Assembly (NCBI RefSeq): GCF_000614975.1
Contig: NZ_BALM01000007.1
Span: forward strand, 62,001 to 126,000
Direction: 5' to 3'
Source of the DNA: Shewanella marina JCM 15074
Lineage (GTDB): Bacteria > Pseudomonadota > Gammaproteobacteria > Enterobacterales > Shewanellaceae
DNA: 64,000 bases
The notes beneath the pieces are model-generated. The model made no database searches. It was not told the DNA's origin and was given only the letters and a program-made list of their open reading frames with translations. Position numbers and translations under genes: made by a program. Positions 56,661-64,000 of this stretch are shown piece by piece (position 1 is the first letter of the stretch; each line of letters starts with the position of its first letter).

Positions 56661-57188
56661 ATGCAAACAGTAAAGATTCCAGTTTCAATTGATCCTTCTC
56701 GTGCAGCTACGAGTGGCCTTTCTTATAAAGGCATTATTCCTGGCCCGCAGCTTAAGCGATTAAGAGAGTTATGTGCTGGCGACTGTTCCGATGTGACTGT
56801 GTCATTGGAATGTGGCGTCGATTTACAGGGGATAGTCTACCTGAAAGGGAAGGCTGTGACGGAGCTCACTCTGATATGTCAACGTTGCATGACACAATAT
56901 AACACTGAGGTTACGGTCGAGTTTTGCTTTAGTCCTTGTAAGACTGAAGCGGAAATCGATGAGCTCCCGGATGCGTATGACCCTATTGAGTGTAATGAAA
57001 TTGGCGAAGTGCGTCTGCATCAATTGATCGAAGATGAATTGATAGTGGCTACACCAACGATCCCTAAACATGAAAACGTAGTTGAATGTTCTATGGGTTC
57101 GCAGGATGTGTCCGTAGGCGAGATTGAAGCCGCTCAAGAGGAGCGTCCAAATCCGTTTGCAGTGTTACAAAAACTGAAGAGCAAGTAA
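56661..57188 (+). CDS. yceD: YceD, 23S rRNA accumulation protein
   Basis: 175 residues of the DUF177 family. VTVSLECGVD and the Cys pair in LICQRCMTQYN and YCFSPCKT-type FCFSPCKTEAE, then the acidic DAYDPIECNEIGEVRLHQLIEDELIVATP and the C-terminal PNPFAVLQKLK are conserved. In E. coli it is implicated in 23S rRNA levels. First gene of the operon to fabF. Start ATG fits the family but lacks a Shine-Dalgarno sequence. Confidence 0.93.
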   Translation: MQTVKIPVSIDPSRAATSGLSYKGIIPGPQLKRLRELCAGDCSDVTVSLECGVDLQGIVYLKGKAVTELTLICQRCMTQYNTEVTVEFCFSPCKTEAEIDELPDAYDPIECNEIGEVRLHQLIEDELIVATPTIPKHENVVECSMGSQDVSVGEIEAAQEERPNPFAVLQKLKSK

Positions 57189-57203
57189 TCTAGGAGACAG
57201 GCA

Positions 57204-57362
57204 ATGGCTGTACAACAGAATAAAAAATCACGTTCAAAGCGTGGTATGCGCCGTTCACATGATGCATTGAGCACTGCTCAATTATCAGTTGACGCGACAA
57301 GTGGTGAACTTCATCTACGTCACAACGTGACTGCTGATGGTTTTTACCGCGGTAAAAGGTAA
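57204..57362 (+). CDS. rpmF: 50S ribosomal protein L32, C-terminus frameshifted
   Basis: [21 protein letters not shown] is an unmistakable L32 start. As read, the protein ends YRGKR after 52 residues. Adding one A (GGTAAAAAGG for GGTAAAAGG at 57351) gives the normal ending FYRGKKVINK and a stop at 57371-57373, for 56 residues. So one base is missing in an A run. GGAGACAGGCA precedes the ATG. Essential-type gene; a sequencing error is likely. Confidence 0.95.
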   Translation: MAVQQNKKSRSKRGMRRSHDALSTAQLSVDATSGELHLRHNVTADGFYRGKR

Positions 57363-57389
57363 TCAACAAGTAATTTGTTGAATTAGCTT

Positions 57390-58418
57390 ATGAAAAATCT
57401 GACGCTTGCGTTAGATGCGATGGGTGGCGATTATGGCACCCACGTCACAGTGCCTGCATCTTTGCAGGCACTTGGGCTTTATCCCCACCTAAATATCACA
57501 TTAGTCGGTGACCAAGTCAGCATCGAATCGCATTTAAGAAATGCATCCTCTTCAATACGTTCTCGCATTAAGATCATACATACGACTGAAACAGTGAGTA
57601 TGGCCGAGCGACCTATTCACGCCTTAAGAAATCGTAAAAAAAGTTCAATGCGTCTCGCATTACAACAAGTGCGTGATGGCGAAGCTCAAGCATGTTTAAG
57701 CGCTGGCAACACTGGTGCACTAATGGCGATGGCTAAAGTATTATTACGTACTTTGCCGGGTATCGATCGTCCAGCATTAGTTTCTTGTTTGCCTACCATT
57801 AATCATCGGCCTGTGTATCTACTCGATTTAGGCGCAAATGTTTCCTGTGATTCAGAAACCCTATTTCAATTTGCGGTGATGGGTTCAGTCTTATGTGAAG
57901 TTGTTGGTAAAGTAAATTCACCTGAAGTTGCTTTACTTAATGTTGGAACTGAAGAGATAAAAGGTAACGACCTTGTTCAACAAACAGGTCAACTACTGCA
58001 AATGACACCACAAATAAACTATAAAGGGTTTATTGAAGGTGATGAAATTTATAACGGCAAAGTCGATGTCATTGTATGTGATGGCTTTGTTGGTAATATT
58101 ACCCTAAAAACGTCCGAAGGGATTGCGCGACTGCTGGTTCATCAATTAAAGAAAGGATTGAATCAAGGTTTCTTTGTTCGCTTATTGAGCAAATTGATTG
58201 GCCCGAGTATACAAACTGTACTGAGTCAGATGAACCCCGACCACTATAATGGTGCAAGTCTGATAGGATTGCGCGGTGTAGTAGTGAAAAGCCACGGAAA
58301 TGCTGATGAGTCAGCATACTTACAAGCTATTAGTTTAGCGGTAACCGAGGCTCAACGTCGGCTCCCTGAAATGATTAAAGATCGTTTAGAGTCGATCCTT
58401 TTAGACACTAACAACTGA
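57390..58418 (+). CDS. plsX: Phosphate acyltransferase PlsX
   Basis: 342 residues. Makes acyl-phosphate from acyl-ACP for phospholipid synthesis. [86 protein letters not shown] and HGNADESAY are conserved. Slightly shorter than E. coli PlsX. Classic operon position. Confidence 0.96.
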   Translation: MKNLTLALDAMGGDYGTHVTVPASLQALGLYPHLNITLVGDQVSIESHLRNASSSIRSRIKIIHTTETVSMAERPIHALRNRKKSSMRLALQQVRDGEAQACLSAGNTGALMAMAKVLLRTLPGIDRPALVSCLPTINHRPVYLLDLGANVSCDSETLFQFAVMGSVLCEVVGKVNSPEVALLNVGTEEIKGNDLVQQTGQLLQMTPQINYKGFIEGDEIYNGKVDVIVCDGFVGNITLKTSEGIARLLVHQLKKGLNQGFFVRLLSKLIGPSIQTVLSQMNPDHYNGASLIGLRGVVVKSHGNADESAYLQAISLAVTEAQRRLPEMIKDRLESILLDTNN

Positions 58419-58427
58419 TTTCTCCTT

Positions 58428-59375
58428 ATGCATACTAAAATTCTAGGCACTGGAAGTTATCTTCCAGCGCAGGTACTGTCCAACAAAGATCTTGAAGCAA
58501 TGGTGGAAACCACTGACCAATGGATCGTTGAACGTACTGGTATATCTGAACGCCGCATAGCAAGCGAAACTGAGTCTGTATCAACAATGGGTTATCAAGC
58601 TGCGTTAAAAGCACTTGAAATGGCTCAAATTGAGGCTTCTGACCTTGATATGATTATTGTTGGCACTACAAGTGCTAGTAATGCATTCCCTGCTGCAGCA
58701 TGTGAAATTCAAGGCATGCTACAAGCGGGCAATATCCCTGCGTTTGATCTTTCTGCTGCTTGCTCGGGCTTTATCTATGCATTAAGTGTTGCAGACCAAT
58801 TTGTAAAAACAGGCGCAGCTAAGAAAGTGCTTGTCATTGGTGCTGATGCATTATCACGTATGTGTCATCCTGAAGATCGCTCAACCATCATTTTATTTGG
58901 TGACGGTGCGGGTGCAGTTGTTGTTGGCGCAAGTGAGCAGCCAAGTATTTTATCTACCCATATTTATGCTGATGGCCGTTTTGGTGATCTACTTAAATGT
59001 ACTAAAGATAAAACCGTAGAGGGTGAAGGCTACATTACTATGAAAGGTAATGATGTATTCAAAGTTGCGGTAACGCAACTATCTCACTTGGTGAATGAAA
59101 CACTCAAGCTAAATAATATTGATAAGAGTGAACTTGATTGGTTAGTTCCACATCAAGCCAACTTACGTATTATTAATGCAACAGCTAAAAAACTAAGCAT
59201 GAATTTAGATAAAGTCGTTGTTACCCTTAATAAACAGGGGAACACCTCTGCTGCAACTGTGCCTGTAGCGCTTGATATTGCGGTTCGAGATGGCCGAATT
59301 CAACGTGGTCAGTTGTTGTTACTTGAAGCATTTGGTGCTGGATTTACTTGGGGAAGCGCCTTAATTCGCTTCTAA
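58428..59375 (+). CDS. fabH: Beta-ketoacyl-ACP synthase III
   Basis: 315 residues. Starts fatty acid chains by joining acetyl-CoA to malonyl-ACP. Catalytic Cys112 in SAACSGF, His in VPHQANLR and Asn in NKQGNTSAA form the triad. Short spacers to plsX (9 bases) and fabD. Confidence 0.96.
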   Translation: MHTKILGTGSYLPAQVLSNKDLEAMVETTDQWIVERTGISERRIASETESVSTMGYQAALKALEMAQIEASDLDMIIVGTTSASNAFPAAACEIQGMLQAGNIPAFDLSAACSGFIYALSVADQFVKTGAAKKVLVIGADALSRMCHPEDRSTIILFGDGAGAVVVGASEQPSILSTHIYADGRFGDLLKCTKDKTVEGEGYITMKGNDVFKVAVTQLSHLVNETLKLNNIDKSELDWLVPHQANLRIINATAKKLSMNLDKVVVTLNKQGNTSAATVPVALDIAVRDGRIQRGQLLLLEAFGAGFTWGSALIRF

Positions 59376-59409
59376 ATTATTTAACTTGGTTCAGTTGAAG
59401 GGTATAAAA

Positions 59410-60336
59410 ATGGAACAAGTCGCATTTATTTTTCCAGGACAAGGTTCACAAGCTGTTGGCATGTTAGCTGAGTTAGCAGAACATAATGACATTGTTGCGC
59501 AAACATTTGCAGAAGCAAGCGAAGTTCTGGGTTATGACTTATGGCAATTAGTTCAACAGGGACCAGCAGAGTCTTTAAATCAGACCGATAAAACACAGCC
59601 AGCTTTATTGGCTGCTAGTGTTGCTATTTTCCGCGTTTATCAAGCTTCTGGTAAAGCGATGCCTAAATTAATGGCTGGTCATAGTTTAGGTGAGTACTCA
59701 GCACTTGTATGTGCTGGTGTTATTGATTTTAAAGATGCCATCAAATTGGTTGAATTACGTGGACAGCTAATGCAACAGGCCGTTCCAGCGGGCACGGGAG
59801 CGATGTTTGCCATTATTGGTTTAGACAACGATGCTATTGCTAAAGCTTGTGAAGACAGTGCTGAAGGTCAAGTTGTGAGCCCTGTTAACTTCAATAGTCC
59901 AGGTCAAGTGGTTATTGCTGGTGAAAAAGCTGCTGTAGAACGTGCTGCTGCCGCTTGTAAGGCTGCTGGTGCAAAAATGGCTGTAGCTTTACCAGTAAGC
60001 GTTCCGTCTCACTGTGCGTTAATGAAGGGGGCTGCTGAGCAATTAGCTGTTGCTTTGCAACAAATTACCTTTAATGCGCCAAAAGTTGACGTGATTAATA
60101 ACGTTGATGTGCGTATTGAACATGATCAAGCGGCAATTAAAGACGCACTTGTTCGTCAACTATTTTGCCCAGTACGCTGGACTGAAACCATAGAGTTAAT
60201 GGCTGAGCAGGGAATGACTCAGTTATACGAAATGGGTCCAGGTAAAGTACTAACTGGTTTAACTAAACGCATTAATAAATCATTAGCAAGTAAAGTGGCT
60301 AATGATTCTGCATCACTTGCAGCATTAACTGAATAA
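59410..60336 (+). CDS. fabD: Malonyl CoA-ACP transacylase
   Basis: 308 residues. Transfers malonyl from CoA to ACP. IFPGQGSQAVGM, GHSLGEYSAL with nucleophile Ser92, and VSVPSHCALM with the active His. Start ATG at 59410 follows AAGGG; the frame from 59386 is rejected. Confidence 0.96.
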   Translation: MEQVAFIFPGQGSQAVGMLAELAEHNDIVAQTFAEASEVLGYDLWQLVQQGPAESLNQTDKTQPALLAASVAIFRVYQASGKAMPKLMAGHSLGEYSALVCAGVIDFKDAIKLVELRGQLMQQAVPAGTGAMFAIIGLDNDAIAKACEDSAEGQVVSPVNFNSPGQVVIAGEKAAVERAAAACKAAGAKMAVALPVSVPSHCALMKGAAEQLAVALQQITFNAPKVDVINNVDVRIEHDQAAIKDALVRQLFCPVRWTETIELMAEQGMTQLYEMGPGKVLTGLTKRINKSLASKVANDSASLAALTE

Positions 60337-60345
60337 GGGATTTTA

Positions 60346-61092
60346 ATGAGTATTAGCATTGATTTAACGGGTAAAGTTGCGCTTGTTACTGGCGCAAGTC
60401 GTGGTATTGGTAAAGCGATTGCTGAAACCTTAGTTGCTGCAGGCGCTACAGTAGTGGGTACAGCAACAAGTGCATCAGGTGCTGCGGCCATCCAAACTTA
60501 TTTAGGTGATAAAGGCTTAGGTCTTGAGTTAAATGTCACTGATAGTCAATCAGTTAGTGATTTATTTAGCAATATTAAAGAAAAAGTGGGTGATGTTGAC
60601 ATCTTAGTTAACAATGCTGGCATCACTCGTGATAATCTATTAATGCGAATGAAAGATGATGAGTGGCAAGATATTATTGACACTAACCTGACTTCATTGT
60701 TTAGATTATCTAAGGCGGTAATGCGTCCTATGATGAAAAAACGTCATGGCCGTATTATTAACATTGGCTCAGTTGTTGGTTCAATGGGCAATGCAGGACA
60801 AGTTAATTATTCTGCAGCAAAAGCGGGTTTGATCGGTTTCACTAAATCTCTTGCAAAAGAGGTTGCATCTCGTCAAATTACCGTTAATGCAATTGCTCCA
60901 GGGTTTATTCAGACAGATATGACGAATGAACTTAACGAAGAGCAACAACGTGCTATTATGTCGCAAGTTCCAATGGAAAGACTTGGGCAGCCGCAAGAAA
61001 TTGCAAATGCTGTTGTCTTTTTAGCCTCAGATGCTGCTGCTTACATTAGCGGGGAAACCTTGCATGTAAACGGTGGGATGTATATGGTTTAG
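60346..61092 (+). CDS. fabG: 3-oxoacyl-ACP reductase
   Basis: 248-residue short-chain dehydrogenase, NADPH-dependent. TGASRGIG dinucleotide loop, NNAG, catalytic Ser142, Tyr155 and Lys159 (NYSAAKAG). ATG follows AGGGATTTTA after the fabD stop. Confidence 0.97.
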   Translation: MSISIDLTGKVALVTGASRGIGKAIAETLVAAGATVVGTATSASGAAAIQTYLGDKGLGLELNVTDSQSVSDLFSNIKEKVGDVDILVNNAGITRDNLLMRMKDDEWQDIIDTNLTSLFRLSKAVMRPMMKKRHGRIINIGSVVGSMGNAGQVNYSAAKAGLIGFTKSLAKEVASRQITVNAIAPGFIQTDMTNELNEEQQRAIMSQVPMERLGQPQEIANAVVFLASDAAAYISGETLHVNGGMYMV

Positions 61093-61252
61093 GTAGATAG
61101 CGGGGTCTCGTCGCTATTTAAGGGAATTTAGTTGCGCAATTGTTGTACAAACCGTGGTTTGACCACAAAAACTGTGCTTGCATTGTCAGCTAAATTGAAT
61201 AAACTACTGTCAATCTTGCGCAAGTGCGTAATTTGAATAGGAAAGAAAACTA

Positions 61253-61486
61253 ATGAGCAACATCGAAGAACGTGTAAAGAAAATCATCGTAGAGCAACTA
61301 GGTGTTAAAGAAGACGAAGTTAAGTCTGCTGCTTCTTTTGTTGACGATTTAGGTGCAGATTCTCTGGACACTGTTGAATTGGTAATGGCTCTAGAAGAAG
61401 AGTTTGATACCGAGATCCCTGACGAAGAAGCTGAAAAGATCACTACTGTTCAAGCAGCGATCGATTACGTTTCTAAGAATCAGTAA
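61253..61486 (+). CDS. acpP: Acyl carrier protein
   Basis: 77-residue acidic protein that carries growing acyl chains. Ser37 in [11 protein letters not shown] takes the phosphopantetheine arm. A 160-base leader with an imperfect palindrome (CAAACC-GT-GGTTTG at 61147-61160) and GGAAAGAAAACTA before ATG, so it likely has an own promoter for its high expression. Terminator follows. Confidence 0.98.
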   Translation: MSNIEERVKKIIVEQLGVKEDEVKSAASFVDDLGADSLDTVELVMALEEEFDTEIPDEEAEKITTVQAAIDYVSKNQ

Positions 61487-61502
61487 TCCAGATTTCTCCG
61501 AA

Positions 61503-61532
61503 ACAGGCGGCATTAATGCCGCCTGTTTTTGT
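61503..61532 (+). terminator. Terminator between acpP and fabF
   Basis: ACAGGCGGCAT-TA-ATGCCGCCTGT hairpin followed by T5. May only partly end transcription, to give a high acpP:fabF ratio. Confidence 0.93.
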
Positions 61533-61599
61533 TTCTAGCATTAGCAAATTAACGCAATAATTTGCTAATGCTGTTAAATACAAGACAAAGGTGATAATT

Positions 61600-62837
61600 G
61601 TGGCTAAACGTCGTGTTGTTATTACTGGTCTAGGTCTTATTACTCCTGTGGGTAATGATGTAGACACAACTTGGCAAGCACTGCTTGCAGGGCAAAGTGG
61701 TATTGAACCTATCACTAAATTTGATACTGAAGGTTTTGGTACTCGTTTTAGTGGCTCGGTCAAAGATTTTGACGTTGAGCAGTATTTGCCTAAAAAAGAT
61801 GCACGTAAAATGGATCTGTTTATTCAGTATGGTATGGCTGCAGGTATTCAAGCCATGACAGATTCAGGCATCGACATGGAACAAATGGATCCAAGCCGAA
61901 TCGGTACCGCAATTGGTGCAGGTATGGGTGGCATGTGGTTAATTGAACAAAACCACAGTGCACTACTTAAAGGTGGTCCTCGCAAAATTTCTCCATTTTT
62001 TGTCCCAAGTACCATCATTAATATGATTGCCGGTCATCTGTCGATCAAATATGGTATGACTGGTCCTAACTTTGCAGTAACTACCGCTTGTACGACTGGC
62101 GTGCATAACATTGGTTTTGCAGCCCGTACAATTGCTTATGGCGATGCAGATGTGATGGTTGCTGGCGGTGCTGAAGATGTAACGTCTCCATTAGGTGTCG
62201 GTGGTTTTGGTGCTGCTAAAGCATTATCTACACGTAATGATGAGCGCAAAAGGCAAGTCGCCCTTGGGATAAAGACCGTGATGGTTTTGTTATCGGTGAT
62301 GGCGCTGGTGCTATGGTACTTGAAGAGTATGAGCACGCAGTAGCACGTGGTGCAACCATTTATGGTGAGTTAGTAGGCTTTGGTATGAGCGGTGACGCCT
62401 TCCATATGACTTCGCCACCAAGTGATGGTGCTGGTGCAGCGCTTGCGATGGAAAATGCCATTAAAGATGCAGGTATTGCTAAAACGCAAATTGGTTATAT
62501 CAATGCTCATGGCACATCAACTCCAGCTGGTGATAAAGCTGAAGCTGCTGCAGTTAAGCAAGTGTTTGACGCTCATGCTTACGATCTATTGGTGAGTTCA
62601 ACTAAATCAATGACAGGCCATCTATTAGGTGCTGCTGGTGCGGTTGAGTCAGTGTTCACTTTGTTAGCATTACGCGACCAAATTGTACCGCCAACAATCA
62701 ATCTGGATAATCCAGATGAAGGTTGTGATTTAGATTTCGTGCCACATACTGCACGTAAATTTAACTTTGAATACGCCTTATGTAATTCATTTGGTTTTGG
62801 TGGCACTAACGGTTCACTATTATTCAAAAAGATCTAA
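61600..62837 (+). pseudogene. fabF: Beta-ketoacyl-ACP synthase II, frameshifted
   Basis: Elongation condensing enzyme, about 412 residues if repaired. The first part has [41 protein letters not shown] and the catalytic Cys in [12 protein letters not shown]; the second part has [14 protein letters not shown] (His), [18 protein letters not shown] (Lys/His) and [10 protein letters not shown]. One C is missing at about 62246: GATGAG-CGCAAAAGG should be GAG CCG CAA AAG (NDEPQKAS as in E. coli NDNPQAAS). GTG start at 61600 after AGGTGATAATT. Loss of FabF would block normal fatty acid elongation adjustment, so an error in the sequence is the likeliest explanation. Confidence 0.93.
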
Positions 62838-62849
62838 ATACAGTTGATT

Positions 62850-62880
62850 GAAAAAAGTGCCTTTATGGGCACTTTTTTTT
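62850..62880 (+). terminator. Terminator of the fab operon
   Basis: AAAAGTGCC-TTTAT-GGGCACTTTTTTTT hairpin with a T run, 14 bases after the fabF stop. Confidence 0.94.
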
Positions 62881-63039
62881 GGCCAAAATCCGCTGACAGT
62901 CAAGGTTTCACTATGGATGTTATGTTAGCGATTATGACTTAAATTAAGTTGTGATTAACCTTTGTTAATCTTGCTTGGTAAGCGATGAAACTCGGGTGAT
63001 AATCACGATAACTCAACAAATGTATCAACGGATGCCCTT

Positions 63040-63408
63040 ATGTTATCACCAATGCTACTTCCTATTATGCCAATCATTGGCGCTGTTACTGCCAATATTA
63101 ACGAATTGATCCGTGATGAAGCTAAACAATATAATCCAAGCTTAAAAGTGAGTATTGCGACATATTCATTTGCCATTGCCGCTTTTGTTTTAGTGTGGTT
63201 TGCGTTATTAACTGCAGGTATTTATATAACGAGTGAAACCAACGTTGCTACTGGCGTTGAGTTTATGCTGTTATTTTTAGGCGGATTAATGGTTTATACT
63301 TTTGCCAAGCTTGGCCGCTTTATCGGCAACGGTTTGCAATTGTGGATATACCGTTTATCATTACCTCTAGTTTTAGTCGGTTGTTATGTAATAACCAAGT
63401 TAGCTTAA
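63040..63408 (+). CDS. Small membrane protein of unknown function
   Basis: 122 residues, about three membrane helices (FAIAAFVLVWFALLTAGIYI, VEFMLLFLGGLMVYTFAKLG, RLSLPLVLVGCYVITKLA), with an N-terminal amphipathic stretch NINELIRDEAKQYNPS. No family recognised. Upstream of and co-directional with the thioesterase gene, 24 bases apart. Confidence 0.7.
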   Translation: MLSPMLLPIMPIIGAVTANINELIRDEAKQYNPSLKVSIATYSFAIAAFVLVWFALLTAGIYITSETNVATGVEFMLLFLGGLMVYTFAKLGRFIGNGLQLWIYRLSLPLVLVGCYVITKLA

Positions 63409-63432
63409 TTTTATATTTGAAAAGGAATTCAT

Positions 63433-63912
63433 ATGGACAACAGATCAAGACAGACCACATTACGATTTCTTGCTGAGCCCAGTGATGTCAATTTTGGTGG
63501 CAAAGTTCACGGCGGTGCGGTAATGAAGTGGATTGACCTTGCAGCTTATGCGTGTGCTGCAGGTTGGAGCGGTAAATACTGTATTACAGCTTATGTTGGT
63601 GGTATTCGATTTATTCGTCCTGTGCATGTTGGTAACCTTGTCGAAGTCAGGGCAAAAGTTGTTTATACCGGCAGAACCTCAATGCATTTATCTGTAGATG
63701 TATTTGCAGGTGATCCGAAGAATAACGAGCAACATGTTACGAGTCACTGCATGATGGTGATGGTTGCTGTTGACGATACCGGGCAACCTAGCGCTGTTCC
63801 AGAGTGGGTGCCAACTGAAGAAGCTGATATCTTATTCCGAAATTCTGCAATAAAATTAGTTGAATTACGAAAACAGATTAGAGAAGAGATGGATACTCAT
63901 CGAGTATTTTAA
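63433..63912 (+). CDS. Acyl-CoA thioesterase (YciA/hotdog type)
   Basis: 159-residue single hotdog-domain enzyme that hydrolyses acyl-CoA. SDVNFGGKVHGGAVMKWIDLAAYACAAGWSG is the active-site helix region with the Asp of MKWIDLAA; IRFIRPVHVGNLVEVRAKVVYTGRTSMHLSVDVF follows. GAAAAGGAATTCAT precedes the ATG. Substrate range unknown. Confidence 0.93.
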   Translation: MDNRSRQTTLRFLAEPSDVNFGGKVHGGAVMKWIDLAAYACAAGWSGKYCITAYVGGIRFIRPVHVGNLVEVRAKVVYTGRTSMHLSVDVFAGDPKNNEQHVTSHCMMVMVAVDDTGQPSAVPEWVPTEEADILFRNSAIKLVELRKQIREEMDTHRVF

Positions 63913-63926
63913 TCCTATCAATTTTA

Positions 63927-63952
63927 AAGAGACGCTTAGGCGTCTTTTTTTA
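63927..63952 (+). terminator. Terminator of the thioesterase gene
   Basis: AAGAGACGC-TTAG-GCGTCTTTTTTT hairpin and T run. Confidence 0.92.
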
Positions 63953-64000
63953 TGGCCAGAATTTGATTTACCTATTCGATTAATACTCAGTATGTTATAC

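Noticed and set aside
1-64000. CRISPR arrays, tRNA or rRNA genes, prophage modules
   Set aside because: No regular short repeats with spacers, no cloverleaf-like or rRNA sequence, and no phage structural or integrase gene was seen.

Overview
The window is about 41% G+C chromosomal DNA of a gammaproteobacterium, most likely a Shewanella species. The grounds are the gene families and their order (RNase E / rluC / yceD-rpmF-plsX-fabHDG-acpP-fabF, a yegD homologue with creA, an HdfR-type regulator, tandem UshA-like lipoproteins, a di-haem cytochrome c peroxidase, a Shewanella-type porin). No database was searched, so the genus is an inference.

Layout. 1-10 kb: the end of a GGDEF-EAL gene, a secreted multidomain chitinase, a 3' remnant of hrpA, an orphan lipoprotein, a cytochrome c peroxidase, yccF, a PLP-dependent deaminase-like gene and a broken Lon-substrate-domain gene. 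10-20 kb: two small conserved unknowns, a lytic transglycosylase with an FKBP isomerase, a broken carboxylesterase, a BCCT transporter and two tandem metallophosphatase lipoproteins. 20-30 kb: a MITE-like repeat, ibpA behind a probable RNA thermometer, a PACE pump, ilvIH, an MFS pump with a GST, yegD-creA, rimK, hdfR and dgkA. 30-43 kb: a porin, a 26-residue membrane ORF, a GFA-family gene, pqiABC, a Rieske-TPP fusion enzyme, a glutathionyl-hydroquinone reductase, and an AT-rich accessory patch where a lipoprotein gene lies between two direct repeats of about 155 bp. 43-64 kb: a tyrosine phosphatase, a YlqF GTPase, MsrB-MsrA, a SulP transporter, rne, rluC, a HAD phosphatase, mltC, a WYL regulator, yceF/maf, the fatty acid synthesis operon and a thioesterase.

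The most striking global feature is the number of single-base frameshifts. Nine -1 deletions hit eight genes (Lon-like, carboxylesterase, ilvI twice, GFA, Rieske-TPP, SulP, rpmF, fabF). In each case adding one base restores a full-length family member. Because rpmF, fabF and ilvI are core genes, assembly or sequencing error is the simplest explanation. The hrpA remnant (in-frame stop) and the repeat-flanked lipoprotein (opposite, +1 type shift) look more like real decay.

No CRISPR array, prophage, rRNA or tRNA was recognised. The most unusual biology is the Rieske ferredoxin-TPP enzyme fusion, the repeat-bracketed lipoprotein segment, the ROSE-like leader of ibpA, and the 26-residue membrane ORF with its own terminator.
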